NCBI GenBank assembly: GCA_023362775.1 | Contig: JALMGJ010000002.1 | Location: forward strand, 29,355,414-29,419,413 | Reading direction: 5' to 3' | DNA from: Charina bottae | Lineage: Eukaryota; Chordata; Lepidosauria; Squamata; Charinaidae | DNA: 64,000 nucleotides | Shown: positions 9,301 to 20,185 of the stretch, one piece after another | Layout of the letters: each line of letters opens with the position of its first letter | How positions within the stretch are numbered: the first letter of the stretch is position 1 | The notes under the pieces: generated by a model | What the model saw: the letters and a program-made list of their open reading frames with translations, nothing else | Database searches by the model: none | What the model was told of the DNA's origin: nothing | Program-made: the position numbers and the translations under genes

Positions 9301-11272
9301 GTGTGTAAAACATGTTCAAAATACCATGATTATAAGAAAGCATGGTTTAGCCCAGTTCATGAACCCACACTGTAAATCATTTCCATTCAGATATTTAATC
9401 CCCCTAATTCATATATTTCCCCCCATTTTCTTTATGTTTAGAAGGCACCTTTGTCTAGGTGTACTAAAAGTTGTCTCCCAGGATACACCAAGCTCACAAG
9501 AGAGAGAGAGCCAGTTTGCTGCTATGACTGTTCTCCATGTATGGAAGGAACAATCTCCACGCAAGAAGGTAAGTGGCTCAAGAGCAAAGAAGGAGCACCA
9601 TCCAAGTACAAACCAAGCCTGATCATGATGAACTCGCAAGCTGAATGAAGTGTGTAAAATGTTTCCATCTGCTGAGGAAGCTACCATTCTACTAACCTTA
9701 CAATCAGTTTTACTTGCAAAATGCCCCATAAGCCAGACCACTCGCTTGGAGGGATGTATGGGTGACCCTGAGAGTGGAAATTTCCCTTGTGTTAGGATTA
9801 CTGACAAAAGTCTTATAACAGAAAGGAGATTTCAATAGAAGAGAATATATGTAGATCAGGGTTGAACTGTGGAGACCTTGGTTGTCTCTGAGCTTCACTG
9901 TTTGCTTGAAGACATTTCATTACCTGACTAGGTAACATCATCAGTGCTCCTGCTGCTGATGCTGATGATCACACTGATGATGTTACCTAGTTGGGTGATG
10001 ACATATCTGCAAGCAAACAACCAAGCTCTGAAAACACCAAGGACTCCACAGAAAGATGATTGACTTACAGGACATACATTAGAAAAATAAGCAAACCCAG
10101 CACCAAACTAACTACCAGCAAAAAGAGTCCTAAAGCACATGGTCCATGTATCTTTGCCTGGGAAGAAAAGCAGAAAAAGTGAGCTGAGATTAGCAGTCTT
10201 TTAGTTCAAGAGCCATCAGTGTGACAAAGAAGGAATCCAGAGTAAACCCTTAATGCTCTATCATCACTCTGCTGTCCCTGTGGGTTCATTTGGTCAGGAG
10301 TTGCTGAAGAGTTATTGCCACCGAATTTATCAGTTAGATAACAATTACTTATGTTTTTCAGATGCAGCCCATTGTGAAAAGTGTCCCGATGACCAGCATT
10401 CCAATGAGAAGCGAGATCAATGTGTCCCCAATGTTATAAGCTTTCTCTCCTATCAAGAAAAGTTGGGTCTCATCCTGTCTCTCTTTGCCATTTTTTTGTC
10501 TCTAATCACTGGCTTTGTTCTAGGAATCTTCATTAAATACCGAGAAACTCCCATCGTCAAAGCCAACAACCGGGACCTCACCTACATTCTCCTGGTTTCC
10601 CTTCTCATTTCCTTCTTGACCTCCTTTCTATTCATTGGACGGCCCAAAAAAGTGACCTGCCTTCTTCGACAAACAGCCTTCAGTGTTGTTTTCTCAGTTG
10701 CTGTCTCTTCCTTACTGGCCAAGACCATCATGGTAGTGGTGGCATTTCTGGCCACAAAGCCAGGCAGCAAGATGAGGAAATGGCTCGGGAAGAGTTTGGC
10801 CAACTCCATTGTCTTGTCCTGCTCTGGTGTTCAGGTTGGCATCTGTATCTTATGGCTGGGAATCTCTATCCCATTTCCAGATTCCAATCTGCATTCCCAA
10901 CCAGGACAGATCCTGCTGCAATGTAATGAAGGCTCAGTCACTATGTTCTATACTGCCCTTGGCTACATGGGCTTTCTGGCTGCCATCTGCTTCTTGGTGG
11001 CTTTTCTAGCCCGCAAACTTCCAGGGTCCTTCAATGAGGCAAAGTTGATCACCTTCAGCATGTTGGTTTTCTGCAGCGTTTGGGTCTCCTTTGTCCCCAC
11101 CTACCTGAGCACCAAAGGGAAATACATGGTGGCTGTGCAGGTCTTCTCCATCCTGGCCTCCAGCCTGGGCTTACTGGGCTGCATCTTTTTCTCCAAATGC
11201 TACATCATCATCCTGAGACCTGATATGAACACCAAGGAGCATCTAATGATAAAAAACAATGATGGCTCTTGA
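2499..11272 (+). CDS. Vomeronasal type-2 receptor, copy A (exons 3-6 in window)
   Basis: Four exons are readable with canonical AG/GT borders: 2499-3308, 5929-6156, 9442-9568 and 10362-11272. They encode most of the extracellular ligand-binding lobe, the cysteine-rich linker and a complete seven-helix class C GPCR domain, with no stops or frameshifts. Lengths (810, 228, 127, 911 bp) and phases (0, 0, 0, 1) equal those of copy B. V2Rs are expressed in vomeronasal sensory neurons and detect peptide or amino-acid cues, coupling to G proteins at the plasma membrane. Exons 1 and 2 are not visible in 1-2498. In copy B exon 2 lies 3.3 kb and exon 1 7.4 kb upstream of exon 3, so they may simply be outside the window. 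Copy A is therefore a partial gene here, not a proven pseudogene. Confidence 0.93.
3309..5928 (+). other. Intron 3 of V2R copy A
   Basis: Most of this intron aligns with intron 3 of copy B (57958-59951). For example, the blocks at 3590-4006 and 58200-58646, and at 4894-5240 and 58647-58990, are shared. Copy A carries an additional segment at about 4007-4893, listed separately. At 5437-5450 it has the uninterrupted sequence that in copy B is split by a hAT miniature element. No exon-like sequence was seen. Confidence 0.7.
4007..4893 (-). repeat. Segment present in copy A intron only, LTR-like on minus strand
   Basis: Copy A and copy B introns match up to CCTCCATTG (A 4006, B 58646) and again from GACCAGTGACCAA (A 4894, B about 58648). 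The 0.9 kb between is present only in A. Read on the minus strand, its right part contains a TATA-like ATTATATAAGAGG near 4655 and an AATAAAA signal near 4455, as in an LTR promoter and polyadenylation pair. I could not define TG...CA ends or a duplication, so it could also be ancestral sequence deleted from B. Confidence 0.4.
5929..6156 (+). CDS. V2R copy A exon 4
   Basis: The acceptor is CTTTCTAG and the donor GTAGCT. The 76 codons start [13 protein letters not shown] and contain [13 protein letters not shown], typical of the distal ligand-binding lobe just before the cysteine-rich region. It is 228 bp long in both paralogs and phase 0 at both ends. Confidence 0.92.
6505..7837 (-). mobile_element. 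L1 LINE, 5'-truncated, C-terminal ORF2
   Basis: The minus strand encodes pieces of an L1 ORF2 C-terminus (for example [15 protein letters not shown] at about 6930-7000), clearly related to the end of ORF2 in the full-length L1 at 36556-42071. An A-rich tail, seen as T-rich sequence near 6507-6540 on the plus strand, marks the 3' end. It is interrupted by stops and inactive. It lies antisense in intron 4 of V2R copy A. Confidence 0.75.
7838..8835 (-). mobile_element. Second L1 LINE fragment, split by a palindromic insertion
   Basis: A second minus-strand L1 3' end starts at the T-rich stretch near 7838 and runs to about 8835, again matching the L1 ORF2 C-terminal region on the minus strand. 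It is interrupted at 8140-8400 by the palindromic Penelope-like element with a 10-bp target duplication. Two L1 copies of the same orientation thus lie end to end in intron 4. Confidence 0.65.
8140..8400. mobile_element. Palindromic Penelope-like short element P1a
   Basis: The element consists mainly of two inverted arms, starting GATGGTTGTTGTGGGCC and ending GGCCCACAACAACCAT, meeting near 8286. It is bracketed by direct 10-bp repeats CATGATTTCA at 8130-8139 and 8401-8410, so it inserted into the L1 fragment. The arms carry a hammerhead-like motif (CTGAAGA at 8310-8316), but the downstream core reads CAAAAC instead of GAAAC in both arms. The same family recurs at 22955-23497. Assignment to Penelope-like elements rests on the palindromic structure and the hammerhead-like motif. 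Confidence 0.7.
9442..9568 (+). CDS. V2R copy A exon 5 (cysteine-rich domain)
   Basis: The exon lies between TGTTTAG and the donor GTAAGT. It is 127 bp, entering in phase 0 and leaving one base of a split Asp/Gly codon. It encodes the start of the NCD3G cysteine-rich linker: [14 protein letters not shown] and then [15 protein letters not shown]. This linker couples the ligand-binding lobes to the membrane domain in class C receptors. All expected cysteines are present. Confidence 0.93.
9868..10050. mobile_element. Short palindromic Penelope-like element P3 in intron 5
   Basis: Two inverted arms, 9868-9945 and 9971-10050, share CACTGATGATGTTACCTAG read outward from a short CTG-rich centre (left arm on the minus strand, right arm on the plus strand). 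Outer ends are TGTGGAGACC and GGACTCCACA. Each arm contains a hammerhead-ribozyme-like core, intact on the left arm only. No certain target duplication was found. It lies between exons 5 and 6 of V2R copy A. Confidence 0.65.
9911..9944 (-). ncRNA. Hammerhead-ribozyme-like motif (P3 left arm)
   Basis: Reading the minus strand: CUGAUGA (9944-9938), one extra U, GUUACC, a six-base loop, GGUAAU, then GAAAU and GUC (9911-9913). The two six-base strands pair with one G-U wobble. The core matches the CUGANGA / GAAA / NUH consensus. Helix III would be almost absent, as described for hammerheads of Penelope-like elements. Activity is unknown. The right arm copy at 9973-10007 has lost the GAAA box. Confidence 0.55.
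10362..11272 (+). CDS. V2R copy A exon 6 (seven-transmembrane domain)
   Basis: The exon begins after TTTTTCAG and completes the codon split by exon 5 (Asp). It encodes the last cysteines ([14 protein letters not shown]) and a full class C seven-helix domain: [59 protein letters not shown] and [14 protein letters not shown] are all in place. It ends at TGA 11270-11272 with a short cytoplasmic tail. The reading frame is intact over 303 codons. The ATG-initiated frame starting at 10253 is only intron read-through. Confidence 0.95.
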
Positions 11273-12300
11273 TTTTGGTACTTATTTTTTATAACAGTCT
11301 TAGGAAATGAAAAATAAGAGAGCTTGGAACTAGTAGCCCTTTTATATTCTAAAAACCCCTTGTTTCTCCTATGTGAGCTTTGAATTATGTTTGATATATG
11401 AAACTGATATACCAACAGGTAATTTTCTTTTAAAATATTATGAGTTTTCTGGAACCTATTTTGGAATGTAGTATAAAGCATCTTTGCTCAATGTAATTTT
11501 GAAATTAAATGAAAATCTATTGCTAATGATAATGAGGATTTGGCATCTTTGGTTTGGTGTGATATGTGGTGTGGTGTGGTGTGGTGTGGTGTGGTTTCAT
11601 TTCATTTCATTTCAAATTATCATGTTTTGAGAGTATGTATTTGGGCAATTATATCCTTTGTCTAAATTATTTGCTCCTGGAATTGTTTTAAACTTTCCTC
11701 CCTCTTTTCTGATGGTTAATTTGAAAATAATGTATGCTCATATAAAGGCATTGATCCCAGCACATGTCTTTTGAATCAGGTGGAAAAGTTGAAAGAATTT
11801 GTTATTAATATTTATTTTTAAATGCAGAGTTGCAGAAGCTTGACAGAGAGAGAGATCAATAAAAATAAACTTTTGCAGTAAAAATATAGTTGCATTTATT
11901 CAAAACAACAGAACATATGTACAGGAATCTGTTTTCAACTCAGAGACACTTACAGGCAGAAAATAACTTACATCTGAATTCCTTTTAAGGTAACAAGCAT
12001 TTGAGGAATTTGGTACTAGCAGACTTTTTGGAGCCTTTCAGGTAAGAGAAAAAAAATAGCTCAGTTTGTCCCTTTTAAAATGAGGCTTGTCTGAATCTTG
12101 TGACTCAGATTCTTTTTAGATCACAAAATAAAAAATACAACAGAAGTGCCTTTTTTAAAGGGACAGAATGGGGACCAGCTCATTTTCAGAGGGAAGACAT
12201 GTTATACTCTTTTGTAGCAATAAAGAATATTTTGGAAGCTAACTCTCTACTTGATTTATTTAATTTATAATATATTTATAAATTTATTTAAGTTTCAATT
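11273..12300. other. 3' flank of V2R copy A, with pentanucleotide repeats
   Basis: No gene was seen here. A GTGTG pentamer array is followed directly by TTTCA pentamers at about 11555-11612. AATAAA occurs in AATAAAAATAAAC near 11858 and could serve the upstream receptor, though this is uncertain. The rest is unassigned AT-rich sequence. Confidence 0.6.
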
Positions 12301-12301
12301 T

Positions 12302-12515
12302 AGAGCCAATTTGGTGTAGTTGTTATGGCACAAGGCAAGAAACCAAGAGGCTGTGATTTCTAGTCCATTGTTAGGCACAAAGCCAGGTGGATGATTGTAG
12401 GCCAGTCCCTCTCTCTCAGTCCTAGGAAAAAGAAGAAGCCAGGGGCAAACCACTTCGGAAAATCTCAGATTCAGTTGTAAGTAAGTTAATTACAACCTAA
12501 GATTATGAGAAGCAA
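12302..12515 (+). mobile_element. tRNA-derived SINE
   Basis: The head GCCAATTTGGTGTAG resembles a pol III A box. It is followed by GCTGTGATTTCTAGTCC, a degraded B box at the expected spacing, then GGCCAGTCCCTCTCTCTCAG and GGCAAACCACTTC. The layout is that of squamate tRNA-derived SINEs. The copy is clearly diverged. Confidence 0.65.
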
Positions 12516-12769
12516 TGTTATTCCCAGTCATCTAGAATGAATTATATGGTAATCCACAATAGGAGGGGAATAGTACCCATTTCAAGAAAGTGGCAGACTT
12601 TCCTTGGTGCTCCCTATTTGTAGATAGCAAGAAGGTTCACATACTAGAGATACCCATTCCATCCTTAGGGAGGGGAAGTTCCTTTATTCAAAACATTTTC
12701 CTTCATAATCAGCAGAGACCCTATCGAGGTGCTCCTAACCCTTGAGAGGGATGGAATGCCAGAATAGCT

Positions 12770-13640
12770 TTCCTTTCAGCCCAAAGTAAAAGAGGAACCA
12801 CACAAATGTGCTGATTGTGGGAAATGTGTTGATCAACAGGCACAGCTTGTGGTTCATCAGAGTATTCACATGGAAGAGAAGAAAAAGGTAAATGCTGAGA
12901 GCAGCAGAAATATTTTGCTGAACATTCTACATGGGAGAAACCACATATATGTGTCTCGATGGGGGAATTGTTACATTCCATCTGTTAAGGTCACAGTGCA
13001 TTGCTTTAATTAAGACCATTTTGCAAGCTCAACAGCAGCATGGTGATCTTAACGATCCTCCTTTAGATGATAAAGGGACTTAGAAATAACATCTCAAAAT
13101 AACCATGACCTAGCCCCAGGTGTAAGGTCACACAGCCACCTAGAAACATATTTAAGGATTCCCTTACTAACTTTGCTCAGACTGAAAAAGTTCCTTGGAT
13201 AAGGAGCAAAACGTTTCCACTGAGAAAATAGAAATCCAGTTGACATGATTCAAGCTACAGACAATTCCACCTGGATGACTGAGAACCTTCATAGACAGTA
13301 CATTGTTTTCTTTATCTTTCCTGAGTAACAGTAGTGGGAATATATAAACCATAATCTTGCTTAGTTTGGGGCTCTTTTGCATTCTTGTGGATAAAAGTCC
13401 TGGGAACACTGTAGTTGTATATGTCAAGAAAAGATACTTTGTGGCATCTAGCTCTGAATGCTTTTGTTCCTTGTTTACCGAGGGCATTTTTCCCACAATA
13501 GGAAAATCACAACATTCACACTGGAGAGAGACCCATTAATTGCACTGCATGTGGAATTGTTTTTGCTAACAATCAGGTCTTAAAAGCCTTTGCAAGGCCA
13601 CCCTGGAGAGAAACTGTATCTATCCATGGAGTGTGGGAAA
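12770..13640 (+). pseudogene. C2H2 zinc-finger pseudogene, fragments
   Basis: Two fragments are recognisable. At 12780-12880 the plus strand encodes one nearly complete C2H2 finger: CADCGK, then seven residues, LVVHQSIH. At about 13500-13640 a linker HTGERP is followed by CTACGIVF and then a shifted ECGK-like remnant. Frames change and stops intervene, and a short repeat element (13047-13304) lies between. It looks like a relic of a poly-zinc-finger exon. It is not functional. Confidence 0.65.
13047..13304 (+). mobile_element. Short Penelope-like element P2a
   Basis: The sequence from about GATCCTCCTTTAGATG to CCTTCATAGACA is repeated in inverted orientation at 32358-32648, with many substitutions. 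It contains a decayed hammerhead-like motif near 13182-13220 (CTGAAAA, stem TCCTTGGATAAGGA, then CAAAAC), with changes in two core positions. No target duplication could be defined. It lies inside the zinc-finger pseudogene region. Confidence 0.6.
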
Positions 13641-13644
13641 TATT

Positions 13645-14300
13645 ATTTTAATTTTTATTTATTTATTTAACAAATTTATATGGCTGCCCACATACAAGAA
13701 GGAACTCTCGGCAGTTAACTAAAGTAAATTCACAAATACAATTATTATTTTTTAAAAAATTAAAAGATAAAGTACATAAATAATATATTAAACACCTCCA
13801 TAAATCAACCACTCTGTGATTGATCTCCATCAAGATGCTGGACAGTGCCTGGGGGGCTGGAACATGTTTTTCTGAAAGCTTTTGTGGTCAGGCCACCCAT
13901 TTCTCCACAGGGGTAGGAGGGGGAGGCACCATTACCAAGAAGGATTGCTTTGAACACCCTGCCAGGTGACACTGTTTCACAGCCAAATTTAGTGGGACAG
14001 GCAGAAGCCATCAGGGATAATAACATGGCCCCATACCATTTAGGGCTTTAAAAGTGACAATCAGCTTCTTGAATTGCACTTGGAAGTCTCCTGGGAGCCA
14101 GCAGAACTCACACAGCAATAGTGTTAAATGGGTGTGCCGCGATGCACCAACTACTGTTCGTGCTGCTGAATTTGGGACCAGCTGAAGCTTCTGAATGCTC
14201 TTCAAGGGCAGCCCAAGTGTAGAGCATGTTGCAATTGTCTAATCAGGAGGTGACTTAGGAATGAACAGTGCCTCCAGATCTAGGAAAGGACCAGTTGGCA
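13645..14300 (-). mobile_element. L2 LINE 3' fragment
   Basis: The 3' end is marked by AATTTTTATTTATTTATTTA near 13650-13670. The minus strand at 14205-14030 encodes IQKLQLVPNSAARTV and FKKLIVTFKALNGMG, matching the C-terminal part of the L2 copy at 55800-55980. The fragment is broken at 14301-14318 by the large L1/BovB nest and seems to continue for a few tens of bases after 26006. Confidence 0.7.
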
Positions 14301-15739
14301 CACAAGACATGCATTTGTTTTTGTTTTTTTTATAAACTTTATTAAGATTTTAAAATACATAGTTAAAAGTTAGAAATATAAAAAGAAATACAAATACAAA
14401 ATAAAGTAAAAGAAAAGAAAAAGTGTAGTAAAGTAAGAAAAAGAAAAAGATATGAAAAATAGGTAGCTTCCAATCTATCTCTGGTCATATAATAAGATCT
14501 ATCTTAAGTGCTGGTTTTTAATACTATATATAGAAATAATTCTTTGTCTAATATATTCTATTATATTTAATCTACTCTTCAAATCCCCATGTGAGCTTCG
14601 CCCCTCCTGCATTTCGCAAATAGTCCATCAATGGTTTCCATTCTTTGAGATATTGATAATTTGAATTTTCCTTCAATAAACAAGTCATTTTATCATTTTC
14701 AGCCATATCCATCAATTTTAACATCCACTCTTGTACTGTTGGTATATTCTGAGTTTTCCAAAATTGTGGATAAAGAAGTCTTGCTGCTGTTATCATATAT
14801 TGTATAATTCTAAGAAAATGTTTTTCTATTTGGAAGTCCAATATTCCCAATAACAATGATTCTGGTTTAAACGGAATCTGTATTTTTAATATTCTCTGCA
14901 TCAATGTATGTATTTCAGTCCAAAATTTCTTTGCAATTTTACATGTCCACCCCATGTGGTAAAATGACCCCTCTTGTTTGTTACATTTCCAACAAATGTT
15001 AGAAACATTCCCATGTACTGTATTTTTGCGAGTTTCTGAGGGGTCATATACCATCGATACATCATCTTATAGAAATTTTCTTTCAAGTTATAACACAATG
15101 TGAACTTCAATCCTTTAATCCACATATTTTCCCATTGGTGCATATGTATATTATGACCAATATTTTGTGCCCATTTAATCATACATTCTTTGACTTGTTC
15201 TTCCACTATTTCTCTTCTCAGCAATAATTTATACATTTTAGCAATTAGATGTTCATCCGTTTCACAAAGTTGTATTTCAAATTCTGATTTACTCTGTTGA
15301 AATCCAAAGTCTTTTTTATGTAGCTTAAATTTCTCTATAAGCTGCATATAGGATAGCCATTGAAATGTATATCCTTCCAAAGCAAGTTGTTATTTTGATT
15401 TAATTTTATATTCTTCTTGTTCTTTTTTTAGCAAATCCTAATAAGTCAACCATTTATATTTATCTCTTGTTTCCATTCTGTAGAATGCTTCTTGTGTAGA
15501 AATCCATAATGGCATCTTATAACATAAAGTTGATCTATATTTATTCCAAATCCATATCAAAGATCTTCTAATATAATGATCTTTAAAGTCCACATTTACT
15601 TTTACTATATCATACCATAAATATCCATGCCATCCATATCTTAAGTCATGACCTTCTAAATTCAATATTTTTTTCATTTTTTAACACAATTGGAGGAGGA
15701 AATGGTAACCCACTCCAGTATCTTTGCCAAGAAAATCCC

Positions 15740-16357
15740 ATGGACGGTATAAAAAGGCCAAAAGATATGACACTGGAAGATGAGCCCCTCAGGTTGGAAG
15801 TTGTCCAATATGCTACTGGGGAAGTGCAGAGGGCAATTCCGAGTAGCTCCAGAAAGTGTGAAGCGGCTGGGCCAAAGCCAAAAGGACGCTCAGTTATGGA
15901 TGTGTCTGGAAGTGGAAGGAAATTCCGATGCTGTAAAGAACAATACTGCATAGGAACCTGGAATGTAAGATCAATGAATCAAGGTAAGCTGGATGTGGTC
16001 AAACATGAGATGACAAGATTGAACATTGACATATTGGGAATCAGCAAACTGAAATGGACAGGAATGGGCGAATTTAATTCAGGAGACCATTATATATACT
16101 ACTGTGGGCAAGAATACCTTAGAAGAAATGGAGTAGCCCTCATAGTCAATAAAAGAGTGGGAAAGGCAGTACTGGGGTACAACCTCAAAAACGACAGAAT
16201 GCTTTCAGTTCGAATCCAAGGCAAACCATTCAACATCACAGTGATCCAAGTCTATGTCCCAACCACTGATGCCGAAGAAGCTGAAGTTGACCGGTTCTAT
16301 GAAGACCTACAACACCTTCTAGAACTAAAAACAAAAAAGATGTCCTTTACATCATAG
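15740..16357 (+). pseudogene. BovB apurinic endonuclease domain
   Basis: The frame contains GTWNVRSMNQGKLD, IDILGISKLKWTGMGEF and YYCGQEYLRRNGVALIV, characteristic of the AP-like endonuclease of BovB. It breaks near 16340 in an A-rich run (a frameshift), and the domain continues in another frame to about 16660 (GDWNAKAG, then an RNQIDYI segment), with later stops. The endonuclease nicks target DNA to prime reverse transcription. Confidence 0.85.
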
Positions 16358-17907
16358 GGGACTGGAATGCTAAAGCAGGAAGTCAAAAAATAAATGGAAT
16401 AACAGGCAAGTTCTGCCTCGGAGTAGAAAATGAAGCAGGGCAAAGGCTAATTGAGTTTTGTCAAGAGAACACGCTGGTCATAGCAAACACTCTTTTCCAA
16501 CAACACAAGAGACGACTCTACACATGGACATCACCAGATGATCAATACCGAAATCAGATTGATTATATACTTTGCAGCCAAAGATGGAGAAGCTCTATAC
16601 AATCAGCAAAAACAAGACCTTGAGCTGACTGTGGCTCAGATCATGAGCTTCTTATCGCAAAATTTAGGCTTAAATTGAAGAACGTAGAGAAAACCACTAG
16701 ACCACTCAAATATGACCTAAATCATATCCCTTATGAATATACAGTGGAGGTGAGGAATAGATTTAAAGGATTAGTTCTGGTAGACAGAGTGCCTGAATAA
16801 CTATGGATGGAGGTTTGTAACATTGTACAGGAGGCAGCAACTAAAACCATCCGAAAGAAAAAGAAATGCAAGTAAGCAAAGTGGCTGACTGATGAAGCTT
16901 TACAAATAGCTGAGGAAAGAAGGGAAGCAAAAGGCAAGGGAGAAAGGGAAAGGTATAATAACCAACTGAATACAGATTTCCAGAGAATAGCAAGGAGACA
17001 TAAGAAGGCCTTCTTAAATGAACAATGCAAAGAAATCGAGGAAAATAATAGAATGGGGAAGACTAGAGATCTCTTCAAAAAAATTGGAGATATCAAGGGA
17101 ACGTTTAGTGCAAAGATGGGCATGATAAAGGATAAAAAAGGCAGAGACCTAACAGAAGCAGAAGAGATTAAGAAGAGGTGGCAAGAATACAGAGAAGAAC
17201 TATACAAGAAAGATCTTAATATCCCTGATAAATACGATGGTGTGGTCACTGACCTTCAGCTGGACATCCTAGAGAGTGATGTCAAGTGGGCCTTAGGAAG
17301 CATTACTAACAACAAAGCTAGTGGAGAAGACACTATCCCACCTGAGCTATTTAAAATCCTAAAAGATGATGCTGTTAAAGTGCTGCACTCAATATGCCAA
17401 CAAATTTGGAAAACTCAACAGTGGCCACAGGATTGGAAAAGGTCAGTTTACGTTCCAATTCCAAAGAAGGGCAATGCCAAAGAATGTTCAAACTACCGTA
17501 CAATTGCGCTCATTTCACATGCCAGCAAGGTTATGCTCAAAATCCTACAAGCTAGGCTTCAGCAGCATGTGAACCGAGAACTACCAGAAGTGCAAGCAGG
17601 GTTTCGAAGAGGCAGAGGAACTAGAGATCAGATTGCCAACATTCGCTGGATCATGGAAAAAGCAAGAGAGTTCCAGAAAAAACATCTACTTCTGCTTCAT
17701 TGACTACGCTAAAGCCTTTGATTGTGTGGATCACAACAAACTGTGGCAAAGTCTTAAAGAGATGGGTGTACCAGACCACCTTACCTGTCTCCTGAGAAAC
17801 CTGTATGCGGGTCAAGAAGCAACAGTTAGAACCGGACATGGAACAACCGACTGGTTTAAAATTGGGAAAGGAGTACGACAAGGCTGTATATTATCACCCT
17901 GCTTATT

Positions 17908-18379
17908 TGTCAGAGCACGCAACGTGGTGCGGCCTTCTCCTTTTTCCAAGACTCCAGAGATCCATGTTCTATGCAGTAAATAGACACTCAAGCAGAGATT
18001 AGATAAAATTGCCTATTTACTTTATGTACATACGTAGTCCAAAATACAGTCCAGTAACATCCAACACAGTTACAAATGATAACAGCAACGAGAAGGAATA
18101 CAGCAATGAGAAGGAATACAGCAACGAGAAGGAATACACAAGAACTTCTCTTCTTTTATACAAATACTGACCTATCACATTATAGGTCACTCTCATCATC
18201 TGCCACACCCAACTAAACTATAGCACCTGAAGTATGAGTCATTACTGCCACATCATACCTTCAACAATGGCTACTAATAGGATGACTTGCAGAATATTTC
18301 ACTTCTCACCTAGATACATCAAGCCTCTCCAGTATAATTAATCTAACTGTAAATTCCTAGGTATATAAAAACCCCAACA
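17908..18379 (-). mobile_element. Copia solo LTR
   Basis: A 472-bp TG...CA sequence is flanked by TTATT at 17903-17907 and 18380-18384. Its reverse complement begins TGTTGGGGTTT and aligns with the Copia 3' LTR at 48748-49099 (shared ACCTAGGAATTTAC-type start, TCTAGGTGAGA and GAGTGTCTATTTACT segments). A related LTR is at 60508-60947. Solo LTRs form by recombination between the two LTRs of an element. Confidence 0.82.
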
Positions 18380-18499
18380 TTATTTAACTTATATGCAGAG
18401 TACATCATGAGAAATGCCAGGCTGGATGAATCACAAGCCGGAGTTAAGATTGCAGGGAGAAATATCAACAACCTCAGATACGCAGACGATACCACCCTA

Positions 18500-18856
18500 T
18501 GTCAGGGTTCATGTCTATGAATCCTGCCATTAGAATTAACCATGGCATAGTGCTTGCATAGTAGTTAGGAGGGGGGATGGCAGTTGAGTGTTATGTCTGC
18601 TGCTGGAAGCTAGAGACAGCTCGGCCAAGGTCACGCACCTGCAACGGAGTGGAGATGGGACCGTTTGCTTCATGAGATCATTGTTGTTGAATTGGCACGC
18701 AAGGGGGATGGTTAAGAGGGCATAGTTTGGCGGGAATTAGCATTCAAGTCTTTAGGAGTGCTTCAATGAACATGTATCCTTAATAAAGCTTTATCTGCAT
18801 TTCAATGAATTGCATGGAAAGGTGTTTATTGGGACATTGTTGTTGAAATCATCACA
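18500..18856 (+). repeat. Gypsy 5' LTR
   Basis: It begins TGTCAGGGTTC and ends AATCATCACA. A CTTAATAAAGC polyadenylation signal is at about 18779-18789. It is identical in length to the 3' LTR, with three substitutions seen by eye. No standard tRNA primer site starting TGG directly follows it. Confidence 0.92.
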
Positions 18857-18972
18857 GAAAGACTTGAATCTACAATCCAGTCGGTTTATCCTGAGGTTAC
18901 AAGTGGTAACTCCATTTAGTGCCTCCTGAGTGAGAATCGGCTCGTCCAAACAATTTCAGCATTGAAGAATCT

Positions 18973-20185
18973 ATGGAATGTTTCCAGGCGGGGGAAGAGG
19001 AGCAACCAGGCACTTCTTCAGGTTTGTAAGCGATTTCCAAGGAAGGGAAAAGTGCGTCTGCTGAACCCGAAGCGGCCAAGAAAAACGCCTCCAAGAAGGG
19101 GTCTCGACGGAGTGGAGTTGAGGCTGCCGAACTAGCCATGGCACGCACCCCCAGAGTGGGAGCGGAATGGTCCGTGGGAATTGGAGGCGGCATCCAGGCT
19201 GGGATGGGGAAACGCACGGCTAAACCCAGAGTGACCCAGTCCCAGAGGATGGCTTCACTGGAAGCGAAGACTGCACATATTGATTTTGAAATGGAGACTA
19301 TTAGTCACCAACTACAAACCCTTATTCAATCTGTGCAGCAACTGGCCCTGGCTCCGAAGCAGGAAGGGATCCCAGGGGTGGATTTACAACCTAAATTGAT
19401 GACCACGGCAGCAGAGAGCGGCACGTCCAGTGGGGAGGAGGAAGAGGAATTCTCCGGACCTGAGATGGAGGTGCCTCAACTGGCCATAAGTGGATTACAA
19501 AGGGGCCAACCTGGGGTGTTCGCGTTGAACAAATTGAAAACGAGATTTGATGGGGACCCAGGGAAATTGGCTTGCTTTATGACCCATGTCAGGGGTTTTA
19601 TGGAGGAGTTTAAAGATTCTTTCTTAACGGAAGAGGCCAAAGTAAGGTATGTCTCAAGTTTCTTAGAAGGAGAGGCTGCTTTATGGCTGGTGGCGTTGCA
19701 TGACTCCCACTCTCCAGATTTAGATGGGGCTGAAACCAGAGATTTTAGAGATGGCAGCAGGACGAGGTGACCCTGACACCCTGGAAGAATGGATTCAATT
19801 AGCCGGCAGGGTTGAGAGCACCCAATTAAGACTGAGATCGTACAGGAAGCTGCATAGCTCGGGGAAAACCCCTTTGGGACAGCCACCGGCGAAGAAACTG
19901 GCTAGAGCCAATGCTTGGGAAGAGGAAAAAGAACGCAGAGCAAAAAGGGGTTTGTGTTTCAAATGTGGCAAAGAGGGGCATCGCATTAGTAACTGCCCTC
20001 AGAAACCCTCTGCAGTAAAAGCAAAGCCAGACAGCCAGGTTTCCAAACCATCTAAGCTACAACCACGCAAGGGGACAGCTCATGCTCTGGATGAAAGCAA
20101 GACGTGGGAATTGGTTGGGGGAGAGAACGACTCCTCTGACGAAGAATTCATGCAGCCGGTGGAAAACGAGCGAGGTCTGGCTTGA
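18973..20185 (+). pseudogene. Gypsy gag (nucleocapsid), broken
   Basis: The likely start is ATG 18973 (MECFQAGEEEQ); an in-frame TAA follows at 19027, after which the frame stays open to about 19735. A jump to the next frame at about 19730 joins a capsid segment ending HDSHSPDL to GLKPEILEMAAGRGDP. Compared with other chromovirus gags the middle of the capsid appears deleted. The C-terminus has a CCHC zinc knuckle, CFKCGKEGHRISNC, near 19957-19998. The gag frame ends four bases into the pol frame. Confidence 0.8.

Noticed and set aside
10253..10361. Start of the copy A seven-helix open frame upstream of exon 6
   Set aside because: This part is intron; the AG at 10360-10361 and the phase of exon 5 fix the exon start at 10362.
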